From Haloparvum alkalitolerans (GTDB lineage Archaea > Halobacteriota > Halobacteria > Halobacteriales > Haloferacaceae), in contig NZ_JBNLIA010000016.1 of the NCBI RefSeq assembly GCF_050122995.1, positions 1 through 64,000 on the forward strand: a stretch of 64,000 nt of DNA, in the 5' to 3' direction. Position numbers and translations under genes: made by a program. Within the stretch, counting starts at the first letter, position 1, and each line of letters begins with the position of its first letter. The notes beneath the pieces are model-generated. The model saw only the letters and a list, made by a program, of their open reading frames with translations. It searched no databases and was not told the DNA's origin. Positions 51,726-59,176 of the stretch are shown here, one piece after another.

Positions 51726-53155
51726 TCTACGACCAGGCCAGCTACACGCGCGAGGAGGAGGCACAGCACGAGCCGCTGCTGGCGGAGAAGGACGAGACGA
51801 CCGTCGACGTGCGTGAGGAGTCGCCGCTCCCCGAGGAGCTCACGCGGGAGGCGGTGACCCTGCCGGAGCTCTCCGAGCCGGAGATCGCGCGGCACTACAC
51901 CCGGCTCTCGCAGATGAACTGGGCCATCGACGCCGGCGCCTACCCGCTCGGCTCCTGCACGATGAAGTACAACCCCAAGTTCACCGAGGACGTGGCGGCC
52001 AATCCCGACGGCGCGGTCCACCCGGACCGCTCCTCGCGGTCGGTGCAGGGGACGCTCGAAGTGCTCTACGGCCTGCAGGAGTACCTCGCGGAGATCGGCG
52101 GTATGGACGCCGTCACGCTCCAGCCGCCCGCGGGCGCGGCCGGTGAGTTCACCGGCATCCGCGTGGCGAAGGCGTACCACGAGGCGAACGGCGAGGGGAA
52201 CCGCAGCGAGGTGATCGTCCCCGCCTCCGCGCACGGGACGAACTTCGCGACCGCGGCGCTGGCCGGCTACGACGTGGTCGAACTCCCCTCCGACGAGGAC
52301 GGCCGCGTCGACCTCGACGCGCTGGAGGCGGCCGTCTCCGAGGACACCGCCGCGCTCATGCTGACGAACCCCAACACCGTCGGCCTGTTCGAGCGCGACA
52401 TCACGGAGATCGCCGAGATCGTCCACGACGCCGGCGGGCTGCTCTACTACGACGGCGCGAACCTCAACGCGCTGCTCGGGCGCGGCCGCCCCGGCGACAT
52501 GGGCTTCGACGTGATGCACTACAACGTCCACAAGACGTTCGCGACGCCCCACGGCGGCGGCGGGCCGGGCGCGGGCCCGGTCGGCGTCGTCGACGAGCTC
52601 GCGGAGTTTCTCCCGACTCCGCGCGTGCGTGAAACCGAGTCGGGTTCGGGCTACGAGCGCTTCGAGCCCGAGCACACGATCGGGAAGGTCCAGGGCTTCG
52701 AGGGCAACTGGCTCGTCCTGATCAAGGCGTACGCCTACATCGCCCGGCTCGGCGACGAGGGGCTCGCGGACGCCGCGGCGAAGGCCGTGCTCAACGCGAA
52801 CTACCTCGGCGAGCGGTTGGACCTCGAGATCCCGTACGGCCCCTACCACCACGAGTTCGCGGCGACCTCGGGCGACCGCGACGCCGCGGACGTGGCGAAG
52901 CGGATGCTCGACTACGGCGTCCACCCGCCGACGACGAAGTGGCCCGAGATGGTCCACAACGCGATGTTGACGGAGCCGACCGAGATCGAGAACAAGTCGT
53001 CGCTGGACGACCTCGCGGCGGCGTTCAACCGCGCGTTCGCGGACGACGACGAGACGCTCGAAAACGCCCCGAACCGCACGACTGCGGCCCGTATCGACCA
53101 GACGTCCGCGGCGCGGAACCCGCGGCTGTCGTGGCAGGCGCTCGACGGCGAGTGA
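51722..53155 (+). CDS. gcvPB: Glycine dehydrogenase (decarboxylating) subunit 2
   Basis: This 477-residue subunit has the PLP Lys in YNVHKTFATPHGGGGPG, and LGSCTMKYNPKF and QPPAGAAGEFTGI. It carries the catalytic PLP half of the P-protein. Its ATG overlaps the gcvPA stop; its own stop overlaps a GTG of the transporter gene. It closes a complete gcvT-gcvH-gcvPA-gcvPB operon. Confidence 0.95.
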   Translation: MIYDQASYTREEEAQHEPLLAEKDETTVDVREESPLPEELTREAVTLPELSEPEIARHYTRLSQMNWAIDAGAYPLGSCTMKYNPKFTEDVAANPDGAVHPDRSSRSVQGTLEVLYGLQEYLAEIGGMDAVTLQPPAGAAGEFTGIRVAKAYHEANGEGNRSEVIVPASAHGTNFATAALAGYDVVELPSDEDGRVDLDALEAAVSEDTAALMLTNPNTVGLFERDITEIAEIVHDAGGLLYYDGANLNALLGRGRPGDMGFDVMHYNVHKTFATPHGGGGPGAGPVGVVDELAEFLPTPRVRETESGSGYERFEPEHTIGKVQGFEGNWLVLIKAYAYIARLGDEGLADAAAKAVLNANYLGERLDLEIPYGPYHHEFAATSGDRDAADVAKRMLDYGVHPPTTKWPEMVHNAMLTEPTEIENKSSLDDLAAAFNRAFADDDETLENAPNRTTAARIDQTSAARNPRLSWQALDGE

Positions 53156-54048
53156 GCGGACGCGGCTTCGCGGTCGGACCCCTCGTCGCCGCCGTGCTGT
53201 GGGGCGGCATGTACGTCGTCAGCAAGTGGGGGTTCGAGACGATCCCGCCGCTGACGCTGAGCTTCCTGCGGCTCGCGGTCGGCGCCGCGACGCTGCTGGT
53301 CGTGGTGCGCGTCGTCTCGCCGTCGCGGTCGTTCAGCCGGCGCGAGTGGGGCCAGTTCGCGGGGCTGGGCGCGATGGTCGCGCTCACCATCGTCTCGCAG
53401 TTCGTCGGCACGGACCTCACGACCGCGAGCCAGGGGTCGCTGTTGACGGTGCTGACGCCGCTTTTCACGCTCGCGTTCGGCGTGGCCGCCTTCGGCGAGG
53501 CGGCTGGACCCAGAAAGATCGCCGGCATGGGGCTGGCGGCGCTCGGGACGCTGTTCGTGCTCGCGGGGCAGTACGACCTGACCGCGATCCCGGCGGGCAA
53601 CCGGACCGGCGTCGCGTTCCTCCTGCTCGCGAGCGCCGGCTGGGCCGCCTACACGGTGTGGGGCAAGCCGCTGGTGCGGCGCTACTCCGCGCTGGAGACG
53701 GCGACCTACTCCACCCTCTTCGCGGTGCCCATGAGCGCGGTGCTCGTCCCCTGGGAGCTGTCGACGACCGGCGTCGACCTCGCGGCGGTCCCGGTCACCC
53801 CGGCGCTGGTCGCGGCGGTGCTGTACCTCGGCGTGCTCAGCACCGCCGGGGCGTGGTACGCGTGGTACAAGGGGTTGGAGTTCGTCGACGCCGGCACCGT
53901 CGCGGTGTTCTTCTTCGCCCAGCCGGTCGTCGGCGCGGCGCTCGGCGCGCTCCTTCTGGACGAACCGGTCGGGCTCGGCATGGTCGCCGGCGGCGCGGTG
54001 ATGTTCGCGGGGATCTACCTCGTCTCGACCGGCGACGCCACGTCGTGA
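53152..54048 (+). CDS. EamA-family (drug/metabolite type) transporter
   Basis: This 298-residue protein has ten hydrophobic helices in two EamA halves (PLVAAVLWGGMYVVSKWG, TPLFTLAFGVAAFGE, LLASAGWAAYTVWGK, VFFFAQPVVGAALGALLLDE). It starts at a GTG overlapping the gcvPB stop, so it may be translated with the glycine cleavage operon; it could export or import an amino acid or related metabolite, which is inference. Its last codon, TGA 54046-54048, lies directly at the tnpB element right end, so the element may supply or border the stop. Confidence 0.88.
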   Translation: MSGRGFAVGPLVAAVLWGGMYVVSKWGFETIPPLTLSFLRLAVGAATLLVVVRVVSPSRSFSRREWGQFAGLGAMVALTIVSQFVGTDLTTASQGSLLTVLTPLFTLAFGVAAFGEAAGPRKIAGMGLAALGTLFVLAGQYDLTAIPAGNRTGVAFLLLASAGWAAYTVWGKPLVRRYSALETATYSTLFAVPMSAVLVPWELSTTGVDLAAVPVTPALVAAVLYLGVLSTAGAWYAWYKGLEFVDAGTVAVFFFAQPVVGAALGALLLDEPVGLGMVAGGAVMFAGIYLVSTGDATS

Positions 54049-54230
54049 ATCGCCTCGGGGTCAAGCCCCGAGGCTTCCTGTTTCAACGACGCGCTTTGCA
54101 GACACCGTAGTGGTGTCCGTAGGGAGCGCAGTCTCCACAGGCGTGTCTTCGGGCCATCCCAGCCCTAATTCAGAAAAGCCGCGTTGAAGAACGTTCATCG
54201 CCGCATTCGCGTCACGGTCACACTCGAACC
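54045..54230 (-). ncRNA. Possible omega (reRNA) guide RNA at the tnpB right end
   Basis: TnpB proteins of this group bind an RNA made from the right end and the 3' part of their own gene. Here the tnpB 3' end runs into a strong CCTCGGGG hairpin just before the element border, as such RNAs require. If so, the guide would read into the EamA 3' end. The extent is a guess and no independent promoter is seen. Confidence 0.35.
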
Positions 54231-55375
54231 CACACGATGGACACGAATGTTCCCTAACCCAGATTGGCTTCGCCGTCTCCACGCCGCACGACGCACATTC
54301 TTTCGTCGTTCCTTTTGCTTCGACTTGCACGACGTGACAGCCGTACAGGTCCGCCTTGTATTCCAGCAAGAAGATGAACTGTCGCCATGCTGCATCCTGC
54401 CTGGTGCGGGCGTTGTGCGACTGTTCGAGCATCCCCTTCACGTTCAAGTCCTCAACGAACACGGCGTCGTATTCACCGACGAGCCACGTCGTGATCTTGT
54501 GCTGGTAGTCCAGCACCTTCCGCTTGATGTGACGCTTCACTCTCGCCACTTCCCGACATTGCTTCTCGTAGTTGTTCGAGCCTTTCTCCTTCCGCGAGAG
54601 TTTGCGCTGCTCGCGCTGGAGTCGTTCGTACTCGGCTTCAAGGCCGAGCCAGTCCACGGTCTTGCCATCCGACGTGTGGATGTAGTTGAGGATGCCGAGG
54701 TCGATTCCAACGCTGTTGCTCGCGTCCAACGAGTCCACGTCGGGCTTCTCGGGCACGCCAGCATCGTCAGTTTCGAGGCCGAAGGAGACGAACCACTCGC
54801 CGGTTGTCTCCTTTTTGACTGTGACTTCTTTGATGTCGGCTTCGTTTGGAATGTCGCGGTGGTAGCGGATGGTGATGTCACCGATCTTGGAGAGCCAGAG
54901 TGTCGCGCGTCGGCCACTCGTGTTTTTGAGTTCGAAGCCGGACTGCGAGAACGTCATACTCTGGAACTCCCGTGGTGACTTCCACTTGAGCTTCCCCACC
55001 TTGTTCCCGTTTTGTTTCTGCTCGGAGAGGCTGTCGAGGTTCTGGTAGAACCGTGTGACGGTTCGTTGCAGAGCCTTCGAGTTGACTTCCGAGAAGATGG
55101 GGAACTGGTCTTTCCAGCTGGGGAGTCGGGAGTGGTGTTTGTACGCGGAACCGATGTTGTCGGCGTCCACGTTCTCGTACTCGTACCGGGTGTAGTTGTA
55201 CGCTTGGCGATGAACGTCGATGTGACGTTCCAGTTCAGCCGCTACCTCTTGTGTCGGATATGCGGGGTAGCGGTGACTGTACTCCATCGCTATCTCCCAA
55301 TTGGAGATGTGTTTAGTTAATGGTTTGTATCACGAGTTGTCGGATTCAACCCCGGGGTCAAGCCCCGGGGCATTC
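54049..55375 (-). mobile_element. Solo tnpB element of the IS200/IS605 (IS1341-like) group
   Basis: The element carries only tnpB; no TnpA transposase gene lies next to it. Both ends have matching hairpins: at the right end CCTCGGGG and CCCCGAGG around TCAAG (about 54053-54073), overlapping the tnpB stop; at the left end CCCCGGGG and CCCCGGGG around TCAAG (about 55350-55370), upstream of the tnpB start. Boundaries are approximate. The right end abuts the EamA stop codon. The AT content is higher than in the flanking genes, fitting recent acquisition. Confidence 0.8.
54061..55287 (-). CDS. tnpB: RNA-guided nuclease TnpB (IS200/IS605 family)
   Basis: This 408-residue protein has all three RuvC residues: GIDLGI (Asp196), VFVEDLN (Glu279) and CDRDANAAMN (Asp357). 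A zinc-finger of Cys331, Cys334, Cys349 and Cys352 lies between the last two. The N-terminal half is the wedge/REC region. It therefore looks active. TnpB cuts DNA guided by an RNA from the element right end, which keeps the element from being lost. Its stop lies within the right-end hairpin. The protein is less GC-rich than neighbours. Confidence 0.93.
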   Translation of the reverse strand: MEYSHRYPAYPTQEVAAELERHIDVHRQAYNYTRYEYENVDADNIGSAYKHHSRLPSWKDQFPIFSEVNSKALQRTVTRFYQNLDSLSEQKQNGNKVGKLKWKSPREFQSMTFSQSGFELKNTSGRRATLWLSKIGDITIRYHRDIPNEADIKEVTVKKETTGEWFVSFGLETDDAGVPEKPDVDSLDASNSVGIDLGILNYIHTSDGKTVDWLGLEAEYERLQREQRKLSRKEKGSNNYEKQCREVARVKRHIKRKVLDYQHKITTWLVGEYDAVFVEDLNVKGMLEQSHNARTRQDAAWRQFIFLLEYKADLYGCHVVQVEAKGTTKECASCGVETAKPIWVREHSCPSCGFECDRDANAAMNVLQRGFSELGLGWPEDTPVETALPTDTTTVSAKRVVETGSLGA

Positions 55376-55452
55376 TCCTTGCATTCTGTAAAGAGGTCCG
55401 GTGCGTTCGCCGCGGACGGCATGCGGACGTTACACTCTTTCGTCGTTCGTGC

Positions 55453-55860
55453 TCATCTGTAGTTCTCGTGCTCGACGAGTGGGATGTCGCCGTAGTGGGT
55501 ATCGGCGGACAGCACCGGCTCGTCACGTTCGATCGCTGTTGCCGCGACCGCGGCGTCAGCCTTTCCGATGCCCGGACCGTCTCCCTCCTCCGTGGCGGCC
55601 ATCCGCTCTCCGAGGAGCCGCCCTGCGCGTCGCGAAATGCTCGGAGTCATGTCGACTACGGGGTAGGAATCGAGCACGGCATCGACCTGTCGCCGCTCCG
55701 TGCTCGTGTTCGCGACCTTCCCCACGCCGATGTAGAGTTCCAGAACGACGACGGAGGGGATAATCAGTGGTACCTTCTCAGCTTCGAGTTCGCGCTCCTT
55801 TTCGACTGCAGCGTCGACGTCGTCGATAACGTCCAGTAGGAAGCTGGTGTCGACGATCAT
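55453..55860 (-). CDS. vapC: VapC-type PIN-domain toxin
   Basis: This 135-residue protein has the PIN-domain acidic residues Asp4 (MIVDTSFLLD), Glu41 (VVVLELYIG), Asp102 (GIGKADAAVAATA) and Asp120 (VLSADTHYGDI). VapC proteins are ribonucleases, often cutting tRNA or rRNA. Its start overlaps the antitoxin stop by four bases. It lies between the tnpB element and unique genes. Confidence 0.9.
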   Translation of the reverse strand: MIVDTSFLLDVIDDVDAAVEKERELEAEKVPLIIPSVVVLELYIGVGKVANTSTERRQVDAVLDSYPVVDMTPSISRRAGRLLGERMAATEEGDGPGIGKADAAVAATAIERDEPVLSADTHYGDIPLVEHENYR

Positions 55861-56087
55861 TCGAAGCGCTCCGCGATGTCGCGGACCTCATCGCGGTCCC
55901 GCTGATCGGCCTCATCGATCGCTTCTCGCATCTCCTTCACCTGATCGTCGTCAAATACGTCGCGGAGATCTCGGAGCGACCGTCCCCCGATGAGCCGGTC
56001 AACGGCGTCGCTGAACGACTCGTTGTCGTGTTTCGTACTCCGAATACGTTCGTACACGTCGTCGTCGAGCCGTATCTGATGCGACAT
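55857..56087 (-). CDS. vapB: VapB-type antitoxin
   Basis: This 76-residue protein starts MSHQIRLDDDVYERIRSTKH and has a ribbon-helix-helix/AbrB-like N-terminal part and an acidic helical C-terminus (DVFDDDQVKEMREAIDEADQ) to bind the toxin. It belongs to the short DUF217-like antitoxin class of haloarchaea. ATG at 56087 is chosen because upstream in-frame sequence is antisense to the next gene. It overlaps vapC by four bases, the usual pair layout. Confidence 0.88.
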   Translation of the reverse strand: MSHQIRLDDDVYERIRSTKHDNESFSDAVDRLIGGRSLRDLRDVFDDDQVKEMREAIDEADQRDRDEVRDIAERFE

Positions 56088-56229
56088 CTTTTCGTTGACA
56101 TCGTTGACACTCCGCGTGAATGAGCCTTTGGGTGCTCTCTGCTCCGACCTCGACGCTCTTCGTGAAGCCACTGCTTTGCTTTCGAGGAATCTTCCCCCCG
56201 AGATGCTGTAGTTTCGCTGGACGCCCGGC

Positions 56230-56235
56230 TTTAAG
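56230..56235 (+). promoter_or_regulatory. TATA box of the small zinc-finger gene
   Basis: TTTAAG lies 29 bases before ATG 56259, suggesting a leaderless transcript and confirming the start. Confidence 0.6.
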
Positions 56236-56258
56236 CGGGTCCGCTCGCAACGAGGCCC

Positions 56259-56492
56259 ATGGACGAGGTGGACCTCGACGAACTGGTGTCGTCTTTGACC
56301 CCGCGCGAGGAGAACCGGACGATAAAGACCTACCAGAACACGGTCGCGGTCGCGTGCCCGGCCTGCGAGGAGCCGTTCGACGACCTCGTGGTCTGCAAGG
56401 AGAACCCGACGAGCCTCAACCTCTCCCAGCAGCTCGACTTCTGCGTCGGCACCGATGACGGGCAGGCGCTCATCTTCACGCACAAGAAGTAG
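56259..56492 (+). CDS. Small haloarchaeal CxxC zinc-ribbon-like protein
   Basis: This 77-residue protein starts MDEVDLDELVSSLTPREENR and contains VACPACEEPFDDLVVCKENP and DFCVGTDDGQALIFTHKK. The CPAC pair with two later Cys residues could bind zinc. It is a conserved family of unknown role. The dispersed repeat core starts 17 bases after its stop. Confidence 0.75.
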   Translation: MDEVDLDELVSSLTPREENRTIKTYQNTVAVACPACEEPFDDLVVCKENPTSLNLSQQLDFCVGTDDGQALIFTHKK

Positions 56493-56850
56493 CGCTCGCG
56501 GCCGGTCGAGCCGGCTGGGGCTTTCTTGGTGTTGCTAACCAGAGCAGCAGGATCCACGACAGAACGAGATCGGAAGCGGCGGCTGGTGTCGTCGGTGGAC
56601 GGACACTGGATTTCGACACTCGATTCGGGCAGATATTGTTCCATGTTACCGCACCTCATTTAAGGCGGCTTGCCGTCCTAAAACCGATTAACGAATAATA
56701 TCATTATTGTTCATTAACTTTATCACCCTCCTCCCGGTCTCTCCCGGTGTCGCATGAGCGTACCAGTATCCGCATCCGGCGTACATCGCCACGGCGCACG
56801 GCCGACCGACCGCACCGGCAGACGACCACCACAACCACCCACGTATCCAG
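56493..56850. repeat. Repeat core, then AT-rich promoter/operator region
   Basis: This 358-base gap has a copy of the dispersed core at 56505-56580: AGCCGGCT (56509-56516), GGGGCTTTCTTGGTGTTGCT, AACCAGAGCAGCAGGATC. In it TGGT pairs with ACCA, replacing the GGAC/GTCC pair of other copies. From 56640 the DNA turns AT-rich, with an inverted repeat AATAAT-ATC-ATTATT (56694-56708), flanking TTAAC motifs and TTTATCA, before the small gene and isocitrate lyase. Confidence 0.65.
56680..56725 (+). promoter_or_regulatory. AT-rich operator/promoter of the isocitrate lyase operon
   Basis: AATAAT (56694-56699) and ATTATT (56703-56708) form a perfect inverted repeat around ATC. GATTAACG and GTTCATTAAC flank it on the two sides, extending an imperfect symmetry over about 35 bases. 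TTTATCA at about 56720 is a TATA candidate. This is unlike the GC-rich surroundings and suits a regulator site for carbon-source control. Confidence 0.5.
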
Positions 56851-57120
56851 ATGCCCCGAACTGACGACACCGACACGACGCCCACGACGACCCGAGCGAC
56901 GAACCGCACGCCGACCGATCCGACGACCGCGGAGACCGCGACCGAGACGACCGCTTCTGGGCAGCGTCCCGACCCCGAGACGGACGCGCCGCTGGTCCCG
57001 ATGCTGAACGGCCCGACGACGCGGCCCCAGCCCACGATAGCCACGCTCCAGCGCGAGCTGTCCGCCGTCAACCGCCGTCTGGACCGGATCGAGGAGTACC
57101 TGCAGGAGAACTCGAACTGA
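56851..57120 (+). CDS. Small hypothetical protein before isocitrate lyase
   Basis: This 89-residue frame has a low-complexity Thr/Asp N-terminus and a helical C-terminus (TIATLQRELSAVNRRLDRIE) likely to form a coiled coil. Its stop overlaps the ATG of the isocitrate lyase gene by one base, so the two are coupled if it is translated. It may be a leader peptide, a regulator or an adaptor. No family is recognised. Confidence 0.5.
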   Translation: MPRTDDTDTTPTTTRATNRTPTDPTTAETATETTASGQRPDPETDAPLVPMLNGPTTRPQPTIATLQRELSAVNRRLDRIEEYLQENSN

Positions 57121-58169
57121 TGCACCCCTCAGAACTCGACGACGACGTCTTCACTCGCGACGTGGACAACCCGGCCGGCCGCGAGTTCCGCCGGCTGCTG
57201 GACGAGCAGGACTACGTGTTCGCGCCCGGCATCTACCACGCGCTCGACGCGCGGCTCGCGGAGATGGCGGACCTCGACGCCGCCTACATGAGCGGCTACT
57301 CCACCGTGCTGGGGCAGTTCGGCTTCCCCGACCTGGAGATGGTCACCATGACCGAGATGGTCGAGAACGCCAAGCGCATGGTCGAGGCGACGAACCTCCC
57401 CGTCATCGCCGACTGTGACACCGGCTACGGCGGGATCCACAACGTCCGCCGCGCCGTCCGCGAGTACGAGAAGGCGGGCGTCGCCGCGGTCCACATCGAG
57501 GACCAGACCTCGCCGAAGCGGTGCGGCCACATCGCGGGCAAGCAGATCGTCTCCCGCGAGGAGGCGCGCTCCCGGTTCGAGGCCGCGGTCGACGCCAGAC
57601 AGAGCGAGGACACGGTCGTCATCGCGCGCACCGACGCGTACGGCTCCGCGAATGGCGACTGGGAGGAGCACCTCGAGCGCGGCCGGATCTACGCCGACGC
57701 CGGCGTCGACATGGTCTGGCCGGAGATGCCCGACCCCTCCCGCGAGGACGCGGTGCGGTACGCCGAGGAGATCGGCGAGACGCACCCCGACCTGGACCTC
57801 GCGTTCAACTACTCCTCCTCGTTCGCGTGGAGCGAGGAGGAGGACCCGCTCACGTTCCAGGAGCTGGGCGATCTGGGCTACAGCTACATCTTCATCACGC
57901 TGTACGGGCTCCACTCGGGCGCCCACAGCGTCTACGAGGACCTCTCGAACATCGCGGAGAACGCCGAGGAGGCGCAGTTCGACCTCGAGGAGCGCTACCT
58001 CGGCCACGAGACGGAGAGCCACCACGAGCTCTCGTTCGTCCCGCACTATCAGGAGACCGAGGCCGAGTTCGACCCCGAGGCCCGGCGCAGACAGGAGGAG
58101 TCCGCCGGCTTCAGCGAGGAGGAGAGCGACCCGATCACCGCGGACGGCTCGGCGGGGAGTGACGACTGA
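57120..58169 (+). CDS. aceA: Isocitrate lyase (isocitrate lyase/PEP mutase family)
   Basis: This 349-residue protein has IADCDTGYGGIHNVRRAVRE, HIEDQTSPKRCGHIAGKQIV with catalytic Cys135, and IARTDAYG. It cleaves isocitrate to glyoxylate and succinate. The KRCGH form is the isocitrate lyase/methylisocitrate lyase signature, and its length fits the archaeal isocitrate lyase. A methylisocitrate lyase role cannot be fully excluded. It is followed at once by a CitE-like lyase gene whose ATG overlaps its stop by one base, which supports a glyoxylate operon. Confidence 0.88.
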   Translation: MHPSELDDDVFTRDVDNPAGREFRRLLDEQDYVFAPGIYHALDARLAEMADLDAAYMSGYSTVLGQFGFPDLEMVTMTEMVENAKRMVEATNLPVIADCDTGYGGIHNVRRAVREYEKAGVAAVHIEDQTSPKRCGHIAGKQIVSREEARSRFEAAVDARQSEDTVVIARTDAYGSANGDWEEHLERGRIYADAGVDMVWPEMPDPSREDAVRYAEEIGETHPDLDLAFNYSSSFAWSEEEDPLTFQELGDLGYSYIFITLYGLHSGAHSVYEDLSNIAENAEEAQFDLEERYLGHETESHHELSFVPHYQETEAEFDPEARRRQEESAGFSEEESDPITADGSAGSDD

Positions 58170-59134
58170 TGGCGGACGCGGAACCGACGACCGCGGACGC
58201 CGCCGAGGCGGCCGACCCGAACTCCGAGTCCGTCACGCTCCGTCGGAGCCAGCTCGCCACCCCCGGCTCGGACCCGCAGATGATCGAGCGCGCGCCCGAC
58301 TCCGGCGCCGACGAGGCGTTCCTCGACCTCGAGGACTCCGTCGCGCCCCGCGAGAAGGTCGACGCCCGCGAGAACGTCATCGAGGGCCTGATCGAGTACG
58401 ACTGGTCCGACACCCGGCCCTGCTACCGGATGAACGGCGTCGACACGCGGTGGTTCTACGACGACGTGATCGAGGTCGTGGGACGGGCCGGCGAGTTCCT
58501 CGACACGATCATGGTGCCGATGGCGAACAACCCGGAGACGGTCGCCACCGTGGACAACCTGCTGACGCAGGTCGAGCGGAACAACGACCTCCCGGTCGGC
58601 GGGATCGGCCTGCAGGCGCAGATCGAGTCCGCCGAGGCGATGACGAAAGTCGGGGCGATCGCCGGGGCGAGCGACCGGCTGGAGTCGCTCGTCTTCGGTC
58701 CCGGCGACTACACCGCGAGCGTCGGCGCGGCCGGGCTCACCATCGGCTCGGGGGGCGGCTACCCCGGCCACTACTGGCACTACCAGCTCGCGCGCATCGC
58801 CCACGCCGCGAAGGCGGAGGGGCTACAGGTGATCGACGGCCCCTACGCGGAGATCGAGGACACCGAGGGGTTCCGCGACTCCTGTCGGTGGGCGAGCCAA
58901 CTCGGCTGTGACGGCAAGTGGGCGATCCACCCCTCGCAGATCGAGCCCGCCAACGAGACGTTCGCGCCCGACCCCGCGGAGGCCGAGAAGGCCCGGCGCA
59001 TCGTCGAGGCGTACGCCGAGGCGAAGGAGGCCGGGAAGGGCGCCGTCTCCGTCGACGGCGAGATGGTCGACGAGGCGACCGACAAGATGGCGCGCGGCAT
59101 CGTGGCCCGCGCCGAGCGCGCCGGCATCCTCTGA
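58169..59134 (+). CDS. HpcH/HpaI aldolase (CitE-like) CoA-ester lyase or malate synthase relative
   Basis: This 321-residue TIM-barrel protein has RSQLATPGSDPQMIERAPDS, DEAFLDLEDSVAP, CYRMNGVDTRWFYDD, LQAQIESAEAM and LVFGPGDYTASVG, the acidic metal-binding and CoA-site pattern of CitE/malyl-CoA lyase. It overlaps aceA by one base. A haloarchaeal malate synthase (the about 430-residue AceB form) is built on the same fold but has an extra C-terminal domain; this protein lacks it. Its reaction may therefore be malyl-CoA or methylmalyl-CoA cleavage or condensation with glyoxylate. Confidence 0.78.
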   Translation: MADAEPTTADAAEAADPNSESVTLRRSQLATPGSDPQMIERAPDSGADEAFLDLEDSVAPREKVDARENVIEGLIEYDWSDTRPCYRMNGVDTRWFYDDVIEVVGRAGEFLDTIMVPMANNPETVATVDNLLTQVERNNDLPVGGIGLQAQIESAEAMTKVGAIAGASDRLESLVFGPGDYTASVGAAGLTIGSGGGYPGHYWHYQLARIAHAAKAEGLQVIDGPYAEIEDTEGFRDSCRWASQLGCDGKWAIHPSQIEPANETFAPDPAEAEKARRIVEAYAEAKEAGKGAVSVDGEMVDEATDKMARGIVARAERAGIL

Positions 59135-59162
59135 GCCGGCGGCTGAGCCGGCGTTCTTTTTT
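59135..59162 (+). terminator. Hairpin and T-run after the CitE-like gene
   Basis: GCCGGC (59135-59140) and GCCGGC (59147-59152) can pair, followed by TTCTTTTTT to 59162. It lies between the convergent CitE-like and phytoene synthase genes and looks like a bidirectional transcription end. Confidence 0.6.
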
Positions 59163-59176
59163 CCGCTCGCAGGCGG

